Below, in pieces: positions 37,626 through 45,912 of a DNA stretch of 64,000 nt. The stretch lies in NCBI GenBank assembly GCA_051884615.1, contig JBJEVT010000012.1, positions 4,606 through 68,605 of the forward strand, given 5' to 3'. A program made the translations under genes and the position numbers. How positions within the stretch are numbered: the first letter of the stretch is position 1; the number at the start of each line of letters is the position of its first letter. Under the pieces are notes generated by a model, which saw nothing but the letters and a program-made list of their open reading frames with translations, did not search any database and was not told the DNA's origin. Source of the stretch: UBA1724 sp051884615. Its GTDB lineage: Bacteria > Verrucomicrobiota > Lentisphaeria > Oligosphaerales > Oligosphaeraceae.

Positions 37626-38090
37626 ATGCCGAAAACCCCGCTGGAAAAATTTGTCTTCGCCCTGATGATGTCCGTGATCATGGTGGTGGGCATGGAGACC
37701 TATAATCAAATCCCCATCTGGAAGGGATTGCTCCCCTTCCTCAAGGCCCTCTCCTGGGAGTTGCCCATGATGACGGCGCTGGTGATGGTGACCCAGCAGG
37801 TGGCGGGCACTCCCCTCGCCACCGCTCTTGCCAAAGGGCTGGGAACGCTGCGCCATGCCCCGAATCCCCCCGGAAAGGTCTTCATGTCCTGCTGCATGGT
37901 GGTGGCGATGTGCCCCCTGATGAGCGCCTGGGCCACCCTGATCTTCAAACTCTCCCTGGGCTTCTTCCCCAGACTCTGGCTGTTCACTTTCCTCCGCAAT
38001 CTCCCCATGGCCGTCTTCTGGCAACTCCTGGTGGCTGGCCCGCTGGTCCGCTGGCTCTTCTCTCTCCTCTTCCCCCCGAAGGAAGCCTGA
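37626..38090 (+). CDS. DUF2798 membrane protein
   Basis: This 154-residue protein has about four transmembrane helices in two similar halves: PLEKFVFALMMSVIMVVGMETYN and GKVFMSCCMVVAMCPLMSAW, the DUF2798 pattern. AAAGGAGA lies before the ATG. Its function is unknown. A -10-like TATAGT (37522-37527) lies 98 nt upstream. The MarR gene follows after 51 nt and may control it. Confidence 0.75.
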   Translation: MPKTPLEKFVFALMMSVIMVVGMETYNQIPIWKGLLPFLKALSWELPMMTALVMVTQQVAGTPLATALAKGLGTLRHAPNPPGKVFMSCCMVVAMCPLMSAWATLIFKLSLGFFPRLWLFTFLRNLPMAVFWQLLVAGPLVRWLFSLLFPPKEA

Positions 38091-38107
38091 GCCCCCCGGC
38101 ACGCCCC

Positions 38108-38135
38108 TTGCAATGATTAGATGTCTAATTATATT
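38108..38135 (+). promoter_or_regulatory. Promoter with operator palindrome in the spacer
   Basis: TTGCAA (38108-38113) and TATATT (38130-38135) are 16 bp apart. The spacer is nearly filled by the perfect palindrome ATTAGATGTCTAAT (6-bp arms, 38116-38129), in the right place for a MarR-type repressor. The likely transcript start is near the gene's ATG at 38142, so the mRNA may be leaderless. Confidence 0.6.
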
Positions 38136-38141
38136 GGGGGC

Positions 38142-38609
38142 ATGGAACAAAACCACCTGCTGTTGATTGGGCGCATCCACGAGATGTCCCACCGTTGGCT
38201 GACCCGGGAGTTGTCCTCCGCGGGCTTGGGGGGTCTGGTGCCCTCCCACGGGGACATCCTGGCTTGTTTGTTTCTCCATGGGGAGGCGTCCATGAACCAG
38301 CTGGCGGCATTTGCCCATCGGACGCGTCCCACCACCACGATTTTGGTGGAGAAGCTGATCCGTCTGGGGTATGTGAAGCGTCGTCGGTCCCGGGAGGACG
38401 GGCGAAGTGTTCTGGTTGCCCTGACGGAGCAGGGGGAGTCGATCCGTCCTGTGTTCGACGACATCTCGGGCCGTCTTTTGTCGCATCTTCTTTCGGGGCT
38501 GTCCTTCCGGGAGCGGGAGGGGCTTCGGGTTTGTCTGGAGAAGGTGTTTCGCGGCCTGGAGGAAGAAGAGAGGAGAGAATCCCATGAAGGAGATCCAGAC
38601 CATTGCTGA
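38142..38609 (+). CDS. MarR-family transcriptional regulator
   Basis: This 155-residue winged-helix protein starts at the ATG at 38142; an ATG at 38121 lies inside the operator palindrome and is unlikely. ASMNQLAAFAHRTRPTTTILVEKLIRLGYVKRR is the recognition helix and SREDGRSVLVALTEQG the wing, both MarR hallmarks. It probably represses itself by binding the palindrome in its own promoter, and perhaps the DUF2798 gene. Its stop overlaps the cupin start by 26 nt, so the two are coupled. Confidence 0.92.
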   Translation: MEQNHLLLIGRIHEMSHRWLTRELSSAGLGGLVPSHGDILACLFLHGEASMNQLAAFAHRTRPTTTILVEKLIRLGYVKRRRSREDGRSVLVALTEQGESIRPVFDDISGRLLSHLLSGLSFREREGLRVCLEKVFRGLEEEERRESHEGDPDHC

Positions 38610-39033
38610 CTTGCCCAACGCCACCGCCATCGACCTGGGGCCCTTGTCCGGCATCCAGGAGTATGTTCTGAATTTGGCCCCCGAGGGCCAAATTCCCGGA
38701 AAAGTCTTCGGGGGCGCCGCCGTGAGGGCGGGCGGGGCGGACTTCTCCTTCCAGAGCTTCGGACCGGGGCAGGAGGCGGGCTTCTACCATGTCCACCAGA
38801 ACCACGAGGAGGTGTACTTCTTCCTGGCGGGCAAAGGGGAATACCAGGTGGACGGCACGGCGATCCCGGTGCGGGAGGGCAGCGTCGTCCGGGTCTCCCC
38901 GGCGGGAAAGCGCACCGTGCGGAACACCGGGGACACGCCCCTGCTGATGCTCTGCGTCCAATATCCCGCCGCCGCCCCGGGCTCCGTCACCCCGGCAGAC
39001 GGCACGATTCTCAAGGAGCCGGTGGTCTGGTAG
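38584..39033 (+). CDS. Cupin-domain protein
   Basis: The 149-residue protein has one cupin fold: GFYHVHQNHEEVYFFLAGKG supplies the metal ligands (H-x-H...E) and the second motif lies near NTGDTPLLMLCVQYP. The metal (Fe, Mn or Ni) and substrate are unknown. It is translationally coupled to MarR, so it may sense or detoxify the MarR ligand. Confidence 0.85.
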   Translation: MKEIQTIADLPNATAIDLGPLSGIQEYVLNLAPEGQIPGKVFGGAAVRAGGADFSFQSFGPGQEAGFYHVHQNHEEVYFFLAGKGEYQVDGTAIPVREGSVVRVSPAGKRTVRNTGDTPLLMLCVQYPAAAPGSVTPADGTILKEPVVW

Positions 39034-39177
39034 AGGCTCTCCGGCGAGGAAAAGCCCCCCGGCAGCGGACGGAAATTCCCCGCTTCCGGGGGCATTTCAT
39101 GAAGGGCGGGGGGGGATGGGCCGCCGTTTCCCGGATAGATTAGGGGGTGTCCCGCCCTGGAATTTTCGGAGCGGGGG

Positions 39178-39216
39178 TTGCATATCATTATAACATACTC
39201 TTGTTAAGTATGTTAT
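39178..39216 (+). promoter_or_regulatory. Palindromic operator before the beta-propeller gene
   Basis: ATAACATACT (39190-39199) and its complement AGTATGTTAT (39207-39216) form a perfect 10-bp inverted repeat with 7-bp spacing, starting 7 nt after a -35-like TTGCAT (39178-39183). The 11-mer ATAACATACTC also occurs before the rubredoxin gene in the same orientation to that gene. Confidence 0.55.
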
Positions 39217-39243
39217 GAATTTTCTTGGAGCAAAGTGGCACTC

Positions 39244-40419
39244 ATGGAAGCCTGGAAGCGTGTTCCCCTGCCGGCGCAGCGGTTGACGGAAGGCCCGAAG
39301 CATCATTTCTTCGGATACTTTGACAAATTCCCCTGGGATCGGAGCGGGCGGTATCTTTTGAGCCACGAGGTGGATTTCACGGCCCGTCAACCGGTGCCCG
39401 GGGAGAAGGCGACGCTGGGGGTCGTTGATTTGGCCGAGGGGAACCGGTTTACGCCCTTCGCCCAGACGGACGCCTGGTGCTGGCAGCAGGGATGCATGCT
39501 GCAGTGGCTCAACGACGCCCGGGAGGAGGTGATCTACAACGACCGGGAGGGGGACCATTTCGTCTCCCGCATCCAGAATGTGCGGACGGGGGAGCGGCGC
39601 ACCCTGCCCCGGCCCATCTACTGCCTGAGCCCGGACGGACAGTGGGCGTTGAGCCTGAATTTCTCCCGGCTGGACCGGGAACGCCCCGGCTACGGCTATC
39701 CCGGCGCCTTCGACCCCTGGGAAACCGTGAAAATCCCCCGGGACGACGGCATCTTCCTGATGAACCTGAAGGACGGCTCCTCCCGCCTGGTGGTCTCCGT
39801 GGCGCAGATGACGGAGGCGTATTTCCGCTCCGACATGGAGGACACCCCGGGATGGTTCAACCATCTCCTCTTCAGCCCCGACAGCCGCCGCTTCGCCTTC
39901 TTCCACCGCTGGAGAACCTGGAAGCCCGACGGCACCCCCAGCCATGTGACCCATATGTTCACCGCCAACCGGGACGGTTCGGAGGTGTGGCCCCTGAATC
40001 TGGAGGTGATGAGCAGCCACTACACCTGGCTGGATTCCACCCATGTCATCAACTTCTCCAACCGCTACCGCTCCGGATGGCAGTATTATCTCTACACCGA
40101 CCGCACCCACCAGACGGAATGTCTGGCAAAGGATCGCTTCCCCGGAGACGGACACTGCTCCTTCTCCCCCAACGGCCAGTGGATGCTCACCGACTCCTAT
40201 CCCCTGGAGGACAACTGCCGCCACCTCTTCCTCTACCACCCCGCCACCGACCAGGCATACGAAATCGGCTCCTTCTACGCCGACCCCGCCTACCCGACCC
40301 CCACCCGGTGCGACCTCCATCCCAACTGGTCCCGGGACGGACGGCAGGTGTGCATCGACTCCATCCACGAGGGGAGCCGGCAGGTCTATCTCCTGGATGT
40401 CTCCCCCATCGTGGGATAA
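39244..40419 (+). CDS. Beta-propeller protein (oligogalacturonide lyase/TolB-like)
   Basis: The 391-residue protein (a GTG at 39235 would add three residues) is built from repeated strands with the pattern SPDGQWAL, SPDSRRFAFF, SPNGQWMLTDSY and HPNWSRDGRQVCIDS, the blades of a WD40/TolB or oligogalacturonide-lyase-like propeller. The opening GYFDKFPWDRSGRYLLSHE is well conserved in character. No signal peptide is seen, so it is cytoplasmic. It could bind or cleave a uronic oligosaccharide; no catalytic residues can be assigned. It is convergent with uup, 21 nt apart. Confidence 0.7.
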   Translation: MEAWKRVPLPAQRLTEGPKHHFFGYFDKFPWDRSGRYLLSHEVDFTARQPVPGEKATLGVVDLAEGNRFTPFAQTDAWCWQQGCMLQWLNDAREEVIYNDREGDHFVSRIQNVRTGERRTLPRPIYCLSPDGQWALSLNFSRLDRERPGYGYPGAFDPWETVKIPRDDGIFLMNLKDGSSRLVVSVAQMTEAYFRSDMEDTPGWFNHLLFSPDSRRFAFFHRWRTWKPDGTPSHVTHMFTANRDGSEVWPLNLEVMSSHYTWLDSTHVINFSNRYRSGWQYYLYTDRTHQTECLAKDRFPGDGHCSFSPNGQWMLTDSYPLEDNCRHLFLYHPATDQAYEIGSFYADPAYPTPTRCDLHPNWSRDGRQVCIDSIHEGSRQVYLLDVSPIVG

Positions 40420-40440
40420 GGTGCGACGGGCGGGGCGACG

Positions 40441-42360
40441 TCAGGACTTGCCGGCTTCGCCGGCCTTGGCGGACAACTCCTCCCAGCGGGCGTAGAGACG
40501 CTCCACCTCCGCCTTGGCTTCCTCCATCTTCCGGGTGAGCTCCTGGGTCCGCGCCCCGTGTTTCACATGGAACTCGGGATCGGCGAAGACGGCCTCCGCC
40601 TGGGCCACCCGCTCCTCCGCTTCCAGAATCGCCGCCTCCATCCCCTCCAATTCCCGCTGCTCCTTCCAGGTGAGGCGCACCTTGGCGGGGCGCGCGGGGG
40701 CGGCGGCGCCGGGAGCCTGGGCGGCGGGGGCGGGGGTGCTGGCGGCGGCCGCCTGGGCGAGGCGCTGGCTCCGCTTTTCCTGATAGTATTGATAGTCGCC
40801 GTGCTGGAAGACCACCTGGCCGTCCCCTTCGAAGGCGAGGATGTCGGTGCAGACCCGGTTGAGGAAATAGCGGTCATGGGAGATGACCGCCACGCATCCG
40901 GCGAAGGACATGAGGGATTCCTCCAGCACCCGGAGGGTGGAGAGATCCAGGTCGTTGGTGGGCTCGTCCAGCAGAAGGAAGTTCCCTCCCTGCTTCAGCA
41001 CCTTGGCGAGAAGGAGGCGGTTGCGCTCCCCCCCGGAAAGCTCCCCCACCCGGGTGGTGATCTCCTCGTCCTGGAAGAGGAAGCGCCGGAGATAGGTCCA
41101 CACCGCCACCTTCCGGTTGCCGAACATGACAAAGTCGTTCCCCTCGCCGATGTCCTCCACCACGGTCTTGGCGTCGTCGAGGCTGGCGCGGTGCTGGTCC
41201 ACATAGTTGAACTCCACCTTGGGGCCGATGCGGAGGACGCCGGAGGCGGGGGAGAGCTCCCCCAGGAGGAGTTTCAGCAGGCTGGTCTTGCCCAGGCCGT
41301 TGCGTCCCAGGATGCCCAGGCGCATGCCCCGGGTGAAGTCCAGGGAGAGATTTTGGAAGAGGAGACGGCCTCCCCGGGCGAGGGAGACCTCCTTCAGGGA
41401 GACGATGAGGTCGCCGAAGGGGGCGGGGGGCGGCATGAGCATTTCCGCTTCCCGTTCCTCCGGGGGCGGTCCCGCCTCCACGGCCTCCTGGAAGCGCTGG
41501 ATGCGGCTCCAGGATTTGGTGCCCCGGGCCTTGGGGCCCCGGCGTATCCAGTCGATCTCCCGGCGGATGAAGGCCAGGCGCCGTTCCTCGTTCTGGCGCA
41601 CCTCCTCCTCCCGCAGGGCCTTTTTGCGGAGGTATTCCGTGTAGTTTCCGGGATAGCTGTAGAGGGTGCCCGCCTGGAGTTCCAGGATGCGGGTGCAGAC
41701 CTGGTCCAGGAAATAGCGGTCGTGGGTGACGAAGAGGCAGGTGCCCTTGCGGCGGGAGAGGTAGTTTTCCAGCCACTGGATGGTTTCCGTGTCCAGGTGG
41801 TTGGTGGGTTCGTCCAGCAGCAGGAGGTCGGGGCAGTCCACCAGGGCGCGGCAGAGGGCGACCCGGCGCTTCTCTCCTCCGGAAAGCTCCCCGGCGGGGC
41901 GGGAGAGATCCGGCACGGAGAGGGAGGTGGCCAGTTCCTGGAGACGGGTCTCCAGCGTCCAGCCCTGGCGGGCGGCGATCTCCCGCTCCAGATTCTCCAG
42001 CTCCCGGTGGGGGAGGCCGGGATCGTGGCGTTCGTAGCGGGCCAGGCAGTCCAGGGTGCCCTGGGCGCCCGCCAGGATGTTCTCCCGGACGCTCCGGCCC
42101 TCCTCCAGGGAGATGGCCTGGGGCAGATAGGCGCAGCGCAACAGCTTCCGGCGGGAGATCTCCCCGGAATAGAAATGGTCCTCCCCCGCCAGGATGCGAA
42201 GGAGCGAGGACTTTCCGGCGCCGTTGCGGCCCACCAGGCCCACGCGCTCCCCCTCCCGCAACAGCAGCTCCTGGTTGTCCAGGAGGATGCGCGCCCCGAT
42301 GTTGGCGCTTAACGCCGTGGCGGCGAGCACCACGGGATGGAGTTCCGGCGCGTCTGCCAT
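40441..42360 (-). CDS. uup: Uup-type ABC-F ATPase
   Basis: The 639-residue soluble ATPase has two nucleotide-binding domains: GRNGAGKSSLLRIL and GRNGLGKTSLLKLL, with signatures LSGGEKRR and LSGGERNR. After an Ala/Pro-rich linker the C-terminus is a coiled coil (MEEAKAEVERLYARW), characteristic of Uup and important for DNA or ribosome binding. It acts in ribosome quality control and limits transposon excision in E. coli. The rlmL gene ends 6 nt upstream, so the two form an operon. Confidence 0.92.
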   Translation of the reverse strand: MADAPELHPVVLAATALSANIGARILLDNQELLLREGERVGLVGRNGAGKSSLLRILAGEDHFYSGEISRRKLLRCAYLPQAISLEEGRSVRENILAGAQGTLDCLARYERHDPGLPHRELENLEREIAARQGWTLETRLQELATSLSVPDLSRPAGELSGGEKRRVALCRALVDCPDLLLLDEPTNHLDTETIQWLENYLSRRKGTCLFVTHDRYFLDQVCTRILELQAGTLYSYPGNYTEYLRKKALREEEVRQNEERRLAFIRREIDWIRRGPKARGTKSWSRIQRFQEAVEAGPPPEEREAEMLMPPPAPFGDLIVSLKEVSLARGGRLLFQNLSLDFTRGMRLGILGRNGLGKTSLLKLLLGELSPASGVLRIGPKVEFNYVDQHRASLDDAKTVVEDIGEGNDFVMFGNRKVAVWTYLRRFLFQDEEITTRVGELSGGERNRLLLAKVLKQGGNFLLLDEPTNDLDLSTLRVLEESLMSFAGCVAVISHDRYFLNRVCTDILAFEGDGQVVFQHGDYQYYQEKRSQRLAQAAAASTPAPAAQAPGAAAPARPAKVRLTWKEQRELEGMEAAILEAEERVAQAEAVFADPEFHVKHGARTQELTRKMEEAKAEVERLYARWEELSAKAGEAGKS

Positions 42361-42366
42361 GGTCGC

Positions 42367-43503
42367 CTAGGCCTCGTAGATGGTCAGCTGGCAGTCGATG
42401 TTCCCGTTCTTCAGGGGGTGCCGCTCCACGGGACGCAGGGGGATGCAGGAGAGGCACCGGGGGGAGCCCGCCAGCACCGCCACCCGGCAGTTCTTCATGC
42501 GGGCGATGGCGTTGCCGAACTCCTGGTAGAGCCGGTTGTCTCCGTCCAGCCGGATGCCGTAGGGGGGATTGGTCACCACCAGGCGGCGTTGTCCGTCGCC
42601 CTGGAGTTCCCGGAGGCGAATGGGACGGAAGGAGATTTTGCCGGCCAGACCGGCTCCCCGGGCGTTGGCCTCCGCAAGCTCCAGCACGGAGGCGTCCAGG
42701 TCGCAGCCGGTGATTTTGGGCAGCTGCCCCGTGGCGCGGCGGCGGGCCTCGCCCCGCAACTCCCGCATCCTGTCCGCCTGGACGGCGCGGAAGCAGGACC
42801 AGCGTTCGAAGCCGAAGCGTTGGCGAAAGATGCCGGGGGCGATGTTGGCGGCCCACATGGCGCCCTCGATGAGGAGGGTGCCGGAGCCGCACATGGGGTC
42901 CAGGAGGGGGGCTTTGCCGTCCCAGTCCGTCATGCGGAGAATGGCGGCGGCCAGGGTTTCCTTCAGGGGGGCTTCGCCGCCGGCGACCCGGTATCCCCGT
43001 TTGAAGAGGGGGGCGCCGGAGAGGTCCAGGTAGACGGTGGCGCGCTCCCGGCCCCAGTAGACGAAGGCCCGCAGGTCGGGATCGGTGCGGGAGACGGTGG
43101 AGCGCTCTCCGTGGAAGAGCCGGCGCTGCCGGTCCACGATGGCGTCCTTCAGGCGCACGGCGACGAAATCGGGATTCTCCCCGCAGGAGGGATGGGCGAA
43201 GGCGCCGCAGGCGATGCTCTGGGCGGGAGCGAGATATTGCTCCCAGGGGAGGGCTTCCGCTCCCTGGTAGAGTTCATCCAGGGTGCGGGCGGGATAGCGC
43301 CCCAGCACCAGCATGATGCGCTGGGCGATGCGGCTGTGGAGGCAGGCGCGCCAGCCGTCCTCCATGGCGCCGAAGAAGGGGATGCCGCCGGAATTGAGGC
43401 GGGCGGAGCGGAAGCCCAGGTCCCGCAGCTCGTCCCGCAGCACGGCTTCCGTGCCCGGGGCGGCGGTGGCGTAGAATTCGAGGGGGGCGTCTGGCGCGGT
43501 CAT
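42367..43503 (-). CDS. rlmL: THUMP-domain 23S rRNA methyltransferase, RlmL type
   Basis: The protein is 378 residues, about half the length of E. coli RlmL, which has a second methyltransferase domain. The ATG at 43503 gives an N-terminus near PLEFYATAAPGTEAVLRDEL, leading into a THUMP RNA-binding domain (about 40-150). LLDPMCGSGTLLIEGA binds AdoMet and VVTNPPYGIRL is the catalytic N-P-P-Y. It would methylate guanine N2 of 23S rRNA. It sits 6 nt before uup, both translation related. Confidence 0.9.
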   Translation of the reverse strand: MTAPDAPLEFYATAAPGTEAVLRDELRDLGFRSARLNSGGIPFFGAMEDGWRACLHSRIAQRIMLVLGRYPARTLDELYQGAEALPWEQYLAPAQSIACGAFAHPSCGENPDFVAVRLKDAIVDRQRRLFHGERSTVSRTDPDLRAFVYWGRERATVYLDLSGAPLFKRGYRVAGGEAPLKETLAAAILRMTDWDGKAPLLDPMCGSGTLLIEGAMWAANIAPGIFRQRFGFERWSCFRAVQADRMRELRGEARRRATGQLPKITGCDLDASVLELAEANARGAGLAGKISFRPIRLRELQGDGQRRLVVTNPPYGIRLDGDNRLYQEFGNAIARMKNCRVAVLAGSPRCLSCIPLRPVERHPLKNGNIDCQLTIYEA

Positions 43504-43536
43504 GGGAAACGAGAGCAAAGGGGGTGGAAGGGAAGG

Positions 43537-43785
43537 TCAGGAGCGGGGGGGACGAAGACGCTGCACCAGGGCAAGCTCCCGCTGGAAAAGGTGCCCCCGC
43601 TGGATGAGCTGGCGAATCTTCTCCTCCAGTTCATCCCAGTTCGCCTCCGTGGGCTCCCCCGCGGACCACTTCTCCGCCTCCGGGGTCCGGAAACGCCACT
43701 GCAGGGTGTCCGCAAAAAACTCCACCCGCACTTGGCGCTTGCCGCCGGGCGCCTCGCGATCCAGCCAACCGATGGGACGTCGCAT
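43537..43785 (-). CDS. Conserved small protein, unknown
   Basis: An 82-residue protein begins at ATG 43785. A beta-like segment (RVEFFADTLQWRFRTPEAEKW) is followed by a helix (NWDELEEKIRQLIQRGHLF) and a basic end. No family is recognised; the alternation of polar and nonpolar residues suggests a real fold. It lies 33 nt before rlmL in the same direction. Confidence 0.6.
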   Translation of the reverse strand: MRRPIGWLDREAPGGKRQVRVEFFADTLQWRFRTPEAEKWSAGEPTEANWDELEEKIRQLIQRGHLFQRELALVQRLRPPRS

Positions 43786-43845
43786 CCGCTCTTCTCCTGT
43801 GCGCCGGGAATCCCGGCTCGTAAAAATCCTCCGGAAATCCCCGGA

Positions 43846-44010
43846 CTACTCCTTCACGGGCTCGAACTGGTCCTTGCCCACCCCGCAGTCCGGGCAGCCC
43901 CAGGTGTCGGGAAGGTCCTCGAAGGCGGTGCCGGGGGCGATGTTCTGGGCGGGGTCCCCCTTGGCGGGATCGTAGACGTAGCCACAGAGTTTGCAGATGT
44001 ATTTTTTCAT
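43846..44010 (-). CDS. Rubredoxin
   Basis: This 54-residue electron carrier reads MKKYICKLCGYVYDPAKGD and later WGCPDCGVGKDQFEPV. One iron is bound by four Cys (C-x2-C twice, positions 6, 9, 39, 42). AAGGAAC lies before the ATG. In anaerobes rubredoxin passes electrons to superoxide reductase or rubrerythrin; no partner is adjacent here. A half-site identical to the palindrome arm before the beta-propeller gene lies 15 nt upstream. Confidence 0.97.
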   Translation of the reverse strand: MKKYICKLCGYVYDPAKGDPAQNIAPGTAFEDLPDTWGCPDCGVGKDQFEPVKE

Positions 44011-44024
44011 ATCTTGTTCCTTAT

Positions 44025-44090
44025 GAGTATGTTATGAAAGAAGGACGCCGAAGGGGCGCGCGGGGCGGGGCGGAAATCCGGTACACTATA
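44025..44090 (-). promoter_or_regulatory. Rubredoxin promoter region with ATAACATACTC half-site
   Basis: On the minus strand a -10-like TATAGT (44085-44090) lies 75 nt before the ATG, without a clear -35. ATAACATACTC (44025-44035) repeats the left arm of the palindrome at 39190. Confidence 0.4.
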
Positions 44091-44124
44091 GCCCCTGGAA
44101 GGGGGGCGATTTCCCCGGGGGCGG

Positions 44125-45045
44125 CTAGCCCAGAAGGAGCTCCCGGGCGCCGTCCTTGTGGTATTCCACGGTCCGCACAGGGAGGAAGTGCCCGGGGGTC
44201 TGGCGGAAGAAGAGGCGGTCGGCTTCGTCCAGGTAGAAGCGGTCCGCGCCGAAGTCCCGCACGGCGGGATAGAAGACCACCCAGTCCCCCTCTTCCTTCA
44301 GCTCCTCCTGGCGGGCCTGGGCGAAGGTCTCCAGCTCGTCCTTGAAGCCGCCCGCGGGACGGCGGGCGGGGCGCGCCTCCCGGATGCGCCGGAACTCCTC
44401 CCTCTGCCCGGGGGCGAGTTCCATGGACAGGGCGGGGGAGATGCCCAGGAGGGGGCCGCCGTCCATGTCCTCCCCGCCGCCGGTGACGGGGGTGGCCAGG
44501 ATGACGCTGGAGCGCAGCCAGTCCAGCCCCTCCAGGATGGCCAGCTCCACGGGAATCTGGTGGAGCCCCACCAGGAGGCGCCGCCCGTCCTTGAGATAGG
44601 TCAGGTCTCCGGGATGGACATTGAGGCAGGGAAGGGTGGCTGTCAGGTTGGTGAGGGGCACGAAGCCGGCGAAGATGCCGAAGGAGAGGGCGAAGGGGGC
44701 GAGCTTGGCGCGGAGGGCGGCGGTCCATTCCTCCCGGATGCGGCGCCCCGCCTCGGTGGCAAGGGAGATCCGGGTTTCGCCCCGGTCGTGGTAGAAGCGG
44801 CGGATGTCCTCCTCCACCACGGGGAGCTGGAAGAGCTGGCCCAGTTCCCGGGCGCGGCTGGTTTCCGGCGCGTCGGTGACCAGGCAGGCGACGCGGAAGG
44901 TGGCCTTGCCCGCCTGCTGGTCCTCCTGGAGGCGACGCAGAATCTCCCTGGCGTTGCTGCCGCTTCCGGAGAGGAAGATGGCGCAGGAGGGGAGGGTGCC
45001 GGCGGGGGCGGGAGGAAGCAGCGGGCGCAGAGAGGAGGAGGGCAT
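44125..45045 (-). CDS. PurN-like formyltransferase-fold protein
   Basis: The protein is 306 residues. Its N-terminal half follows phosphoribosylglycinamide formyltransferase: CAIFLSGSGSNAREIL is the glycine-rich substrate loop and LNVHPGDLTYL holds the Asn-His pair of the active site. The C-terminal half (after about 190) is charged, unassigned and unlike PurN, so its acceptor is probably not GAR. The ATG at 45045 was chosen because the fold begins there; upstream in-frame sequence is Pro-rich and unlikely to be coding. It is divergent from the lipoprotein gene. Confidence 0.72.
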   Translation of the reverse strand: MPSSSLRPLLPPAPAGTLPSCAIFLSGSGSNAREILRRLQEDQQAGKATFRVACLVTDAPETSRARELGQLFQLPVVEEDIRRFYHDRGETRISLATEAGRRIREEWTAALRAKLAPFALSFGIFAGFVPLTNLTATLPCLNVHPGDLTYLKDGRRLLVGLHQIPVELAILEGLDWLRSSVILATPVTGGGEDMDGGPLLGISPALSMELAPGQREEFRRIREARPARRPAGGFKDELETFAQARQEELKEEGDWVVFYPAVRDFGADRFYLDEADRLFFRQTPGHFLPVRTVEYHKDGARELLLG

Positions 45046-45223
45046 GGGCGGGGGCCTTGGAGGCGGGGGAGAGACCGGGGAGGAGGAAAAGACGGGGAAA
45101 GACAGGGCGTCTTCCCAGAAAAAAATGCGGGATTGGCGAGCAACTTCACCGTTTGCGGTCATAGTATATAACATTCTGCCTTTCCTCTTGTTCCCCCCTA
45201 CGAAAAAACTCGGTACTACCCTG

Positions 45224-45745
45224 ATGAAGAAGACCGCTTCCACTCTGTTTGCCGTCCTCCTGCTGTGCTCCTTGATGCTGGGAGGAACCTCCTGCACCCT
45301 CTTCCGGAAGAGCTCCCGGGCGCGGGTCAAGACGCTGGTGGTCACCGGCAACTTCCTGCAGCCCAGACTCCTGGCCGAACTGGCACAGGAACGCACCAAG
45401 CAACCCGTCTTCCTCTTCCAGCCCGAGGCCGGCGGCGGCGCCCTCCGCTTCCACTTCCTCCACGCCAACAAGATGAGCGAGGAAATCAGCGTCTCCAAGC
45501 TGATGGACGTGGTCACCTATCTCAACCCCCGCACCATCATCATCCTGGGCGACGAGAACTGCGTGCCCGCCGCCAGCGTGGAGGAGATGCGAAAGGGATA
45601 CAGCGTCATGATCCTCAACAGCACGGACTGGGAGAAGAACGCCCAGGCGCTGGGCAGCTATCTGGAACTGCCCAAACTCCAGCGGGAGTTCCGGGACATG
45701 AAGCAGCGCTACGACGAAAACGTGCTCAAGTCCGACCAGAACTAG
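45224..45745 (+). CDS. Putative lipoprotein, unknown
   Basis: The 173-residue protein starts MKKTASTLFAVLLLCSLML with GGTSC as a lipobox-like site, imperfect because -3 is Gly. The body is alpha/beta: VKTLVVTGNF, RFHFLHANKMS, RTIIILGDENCVPA, a Rossmann-like alternation, and it ends with a helical segment (FRDMKQRYDENV). No family is recognised. It precedes an ABC-2 permease by 167 nt in the same direction and may be part of that system. Confidence 0.65.
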   Translation: MKKTASTLFAVLLLCSLMLGGTSCTLFRKSSRARVKTLVVTGNFLQPRLLAELAQERTKQPVFLFQPEAGGGALRFHFLHANKMSEEISVSKLMDVVTYLNPRTIIILGDENCVPAASVEEMRKGYSVMILNSTDWEKNAQALGSYLELPKLQREFRDMKQRYDENVLKSDQN

Positions 45746-45912
45746 ACGACAGAGCGGAACCCCGCGGATGACCGCCGGGCGGGAAATCCCCCCGGCTCCT
45801 TCTCCCGCGCCGCCACCCCTCCCCCTGATTTCCAGGGGGAGCAGGACGCCCGCGGCCGGGAGCGGGGAAACGCCCCCTCGGCTCCCTTGATCCGACCCAC
45901 GACGAAGAGACC

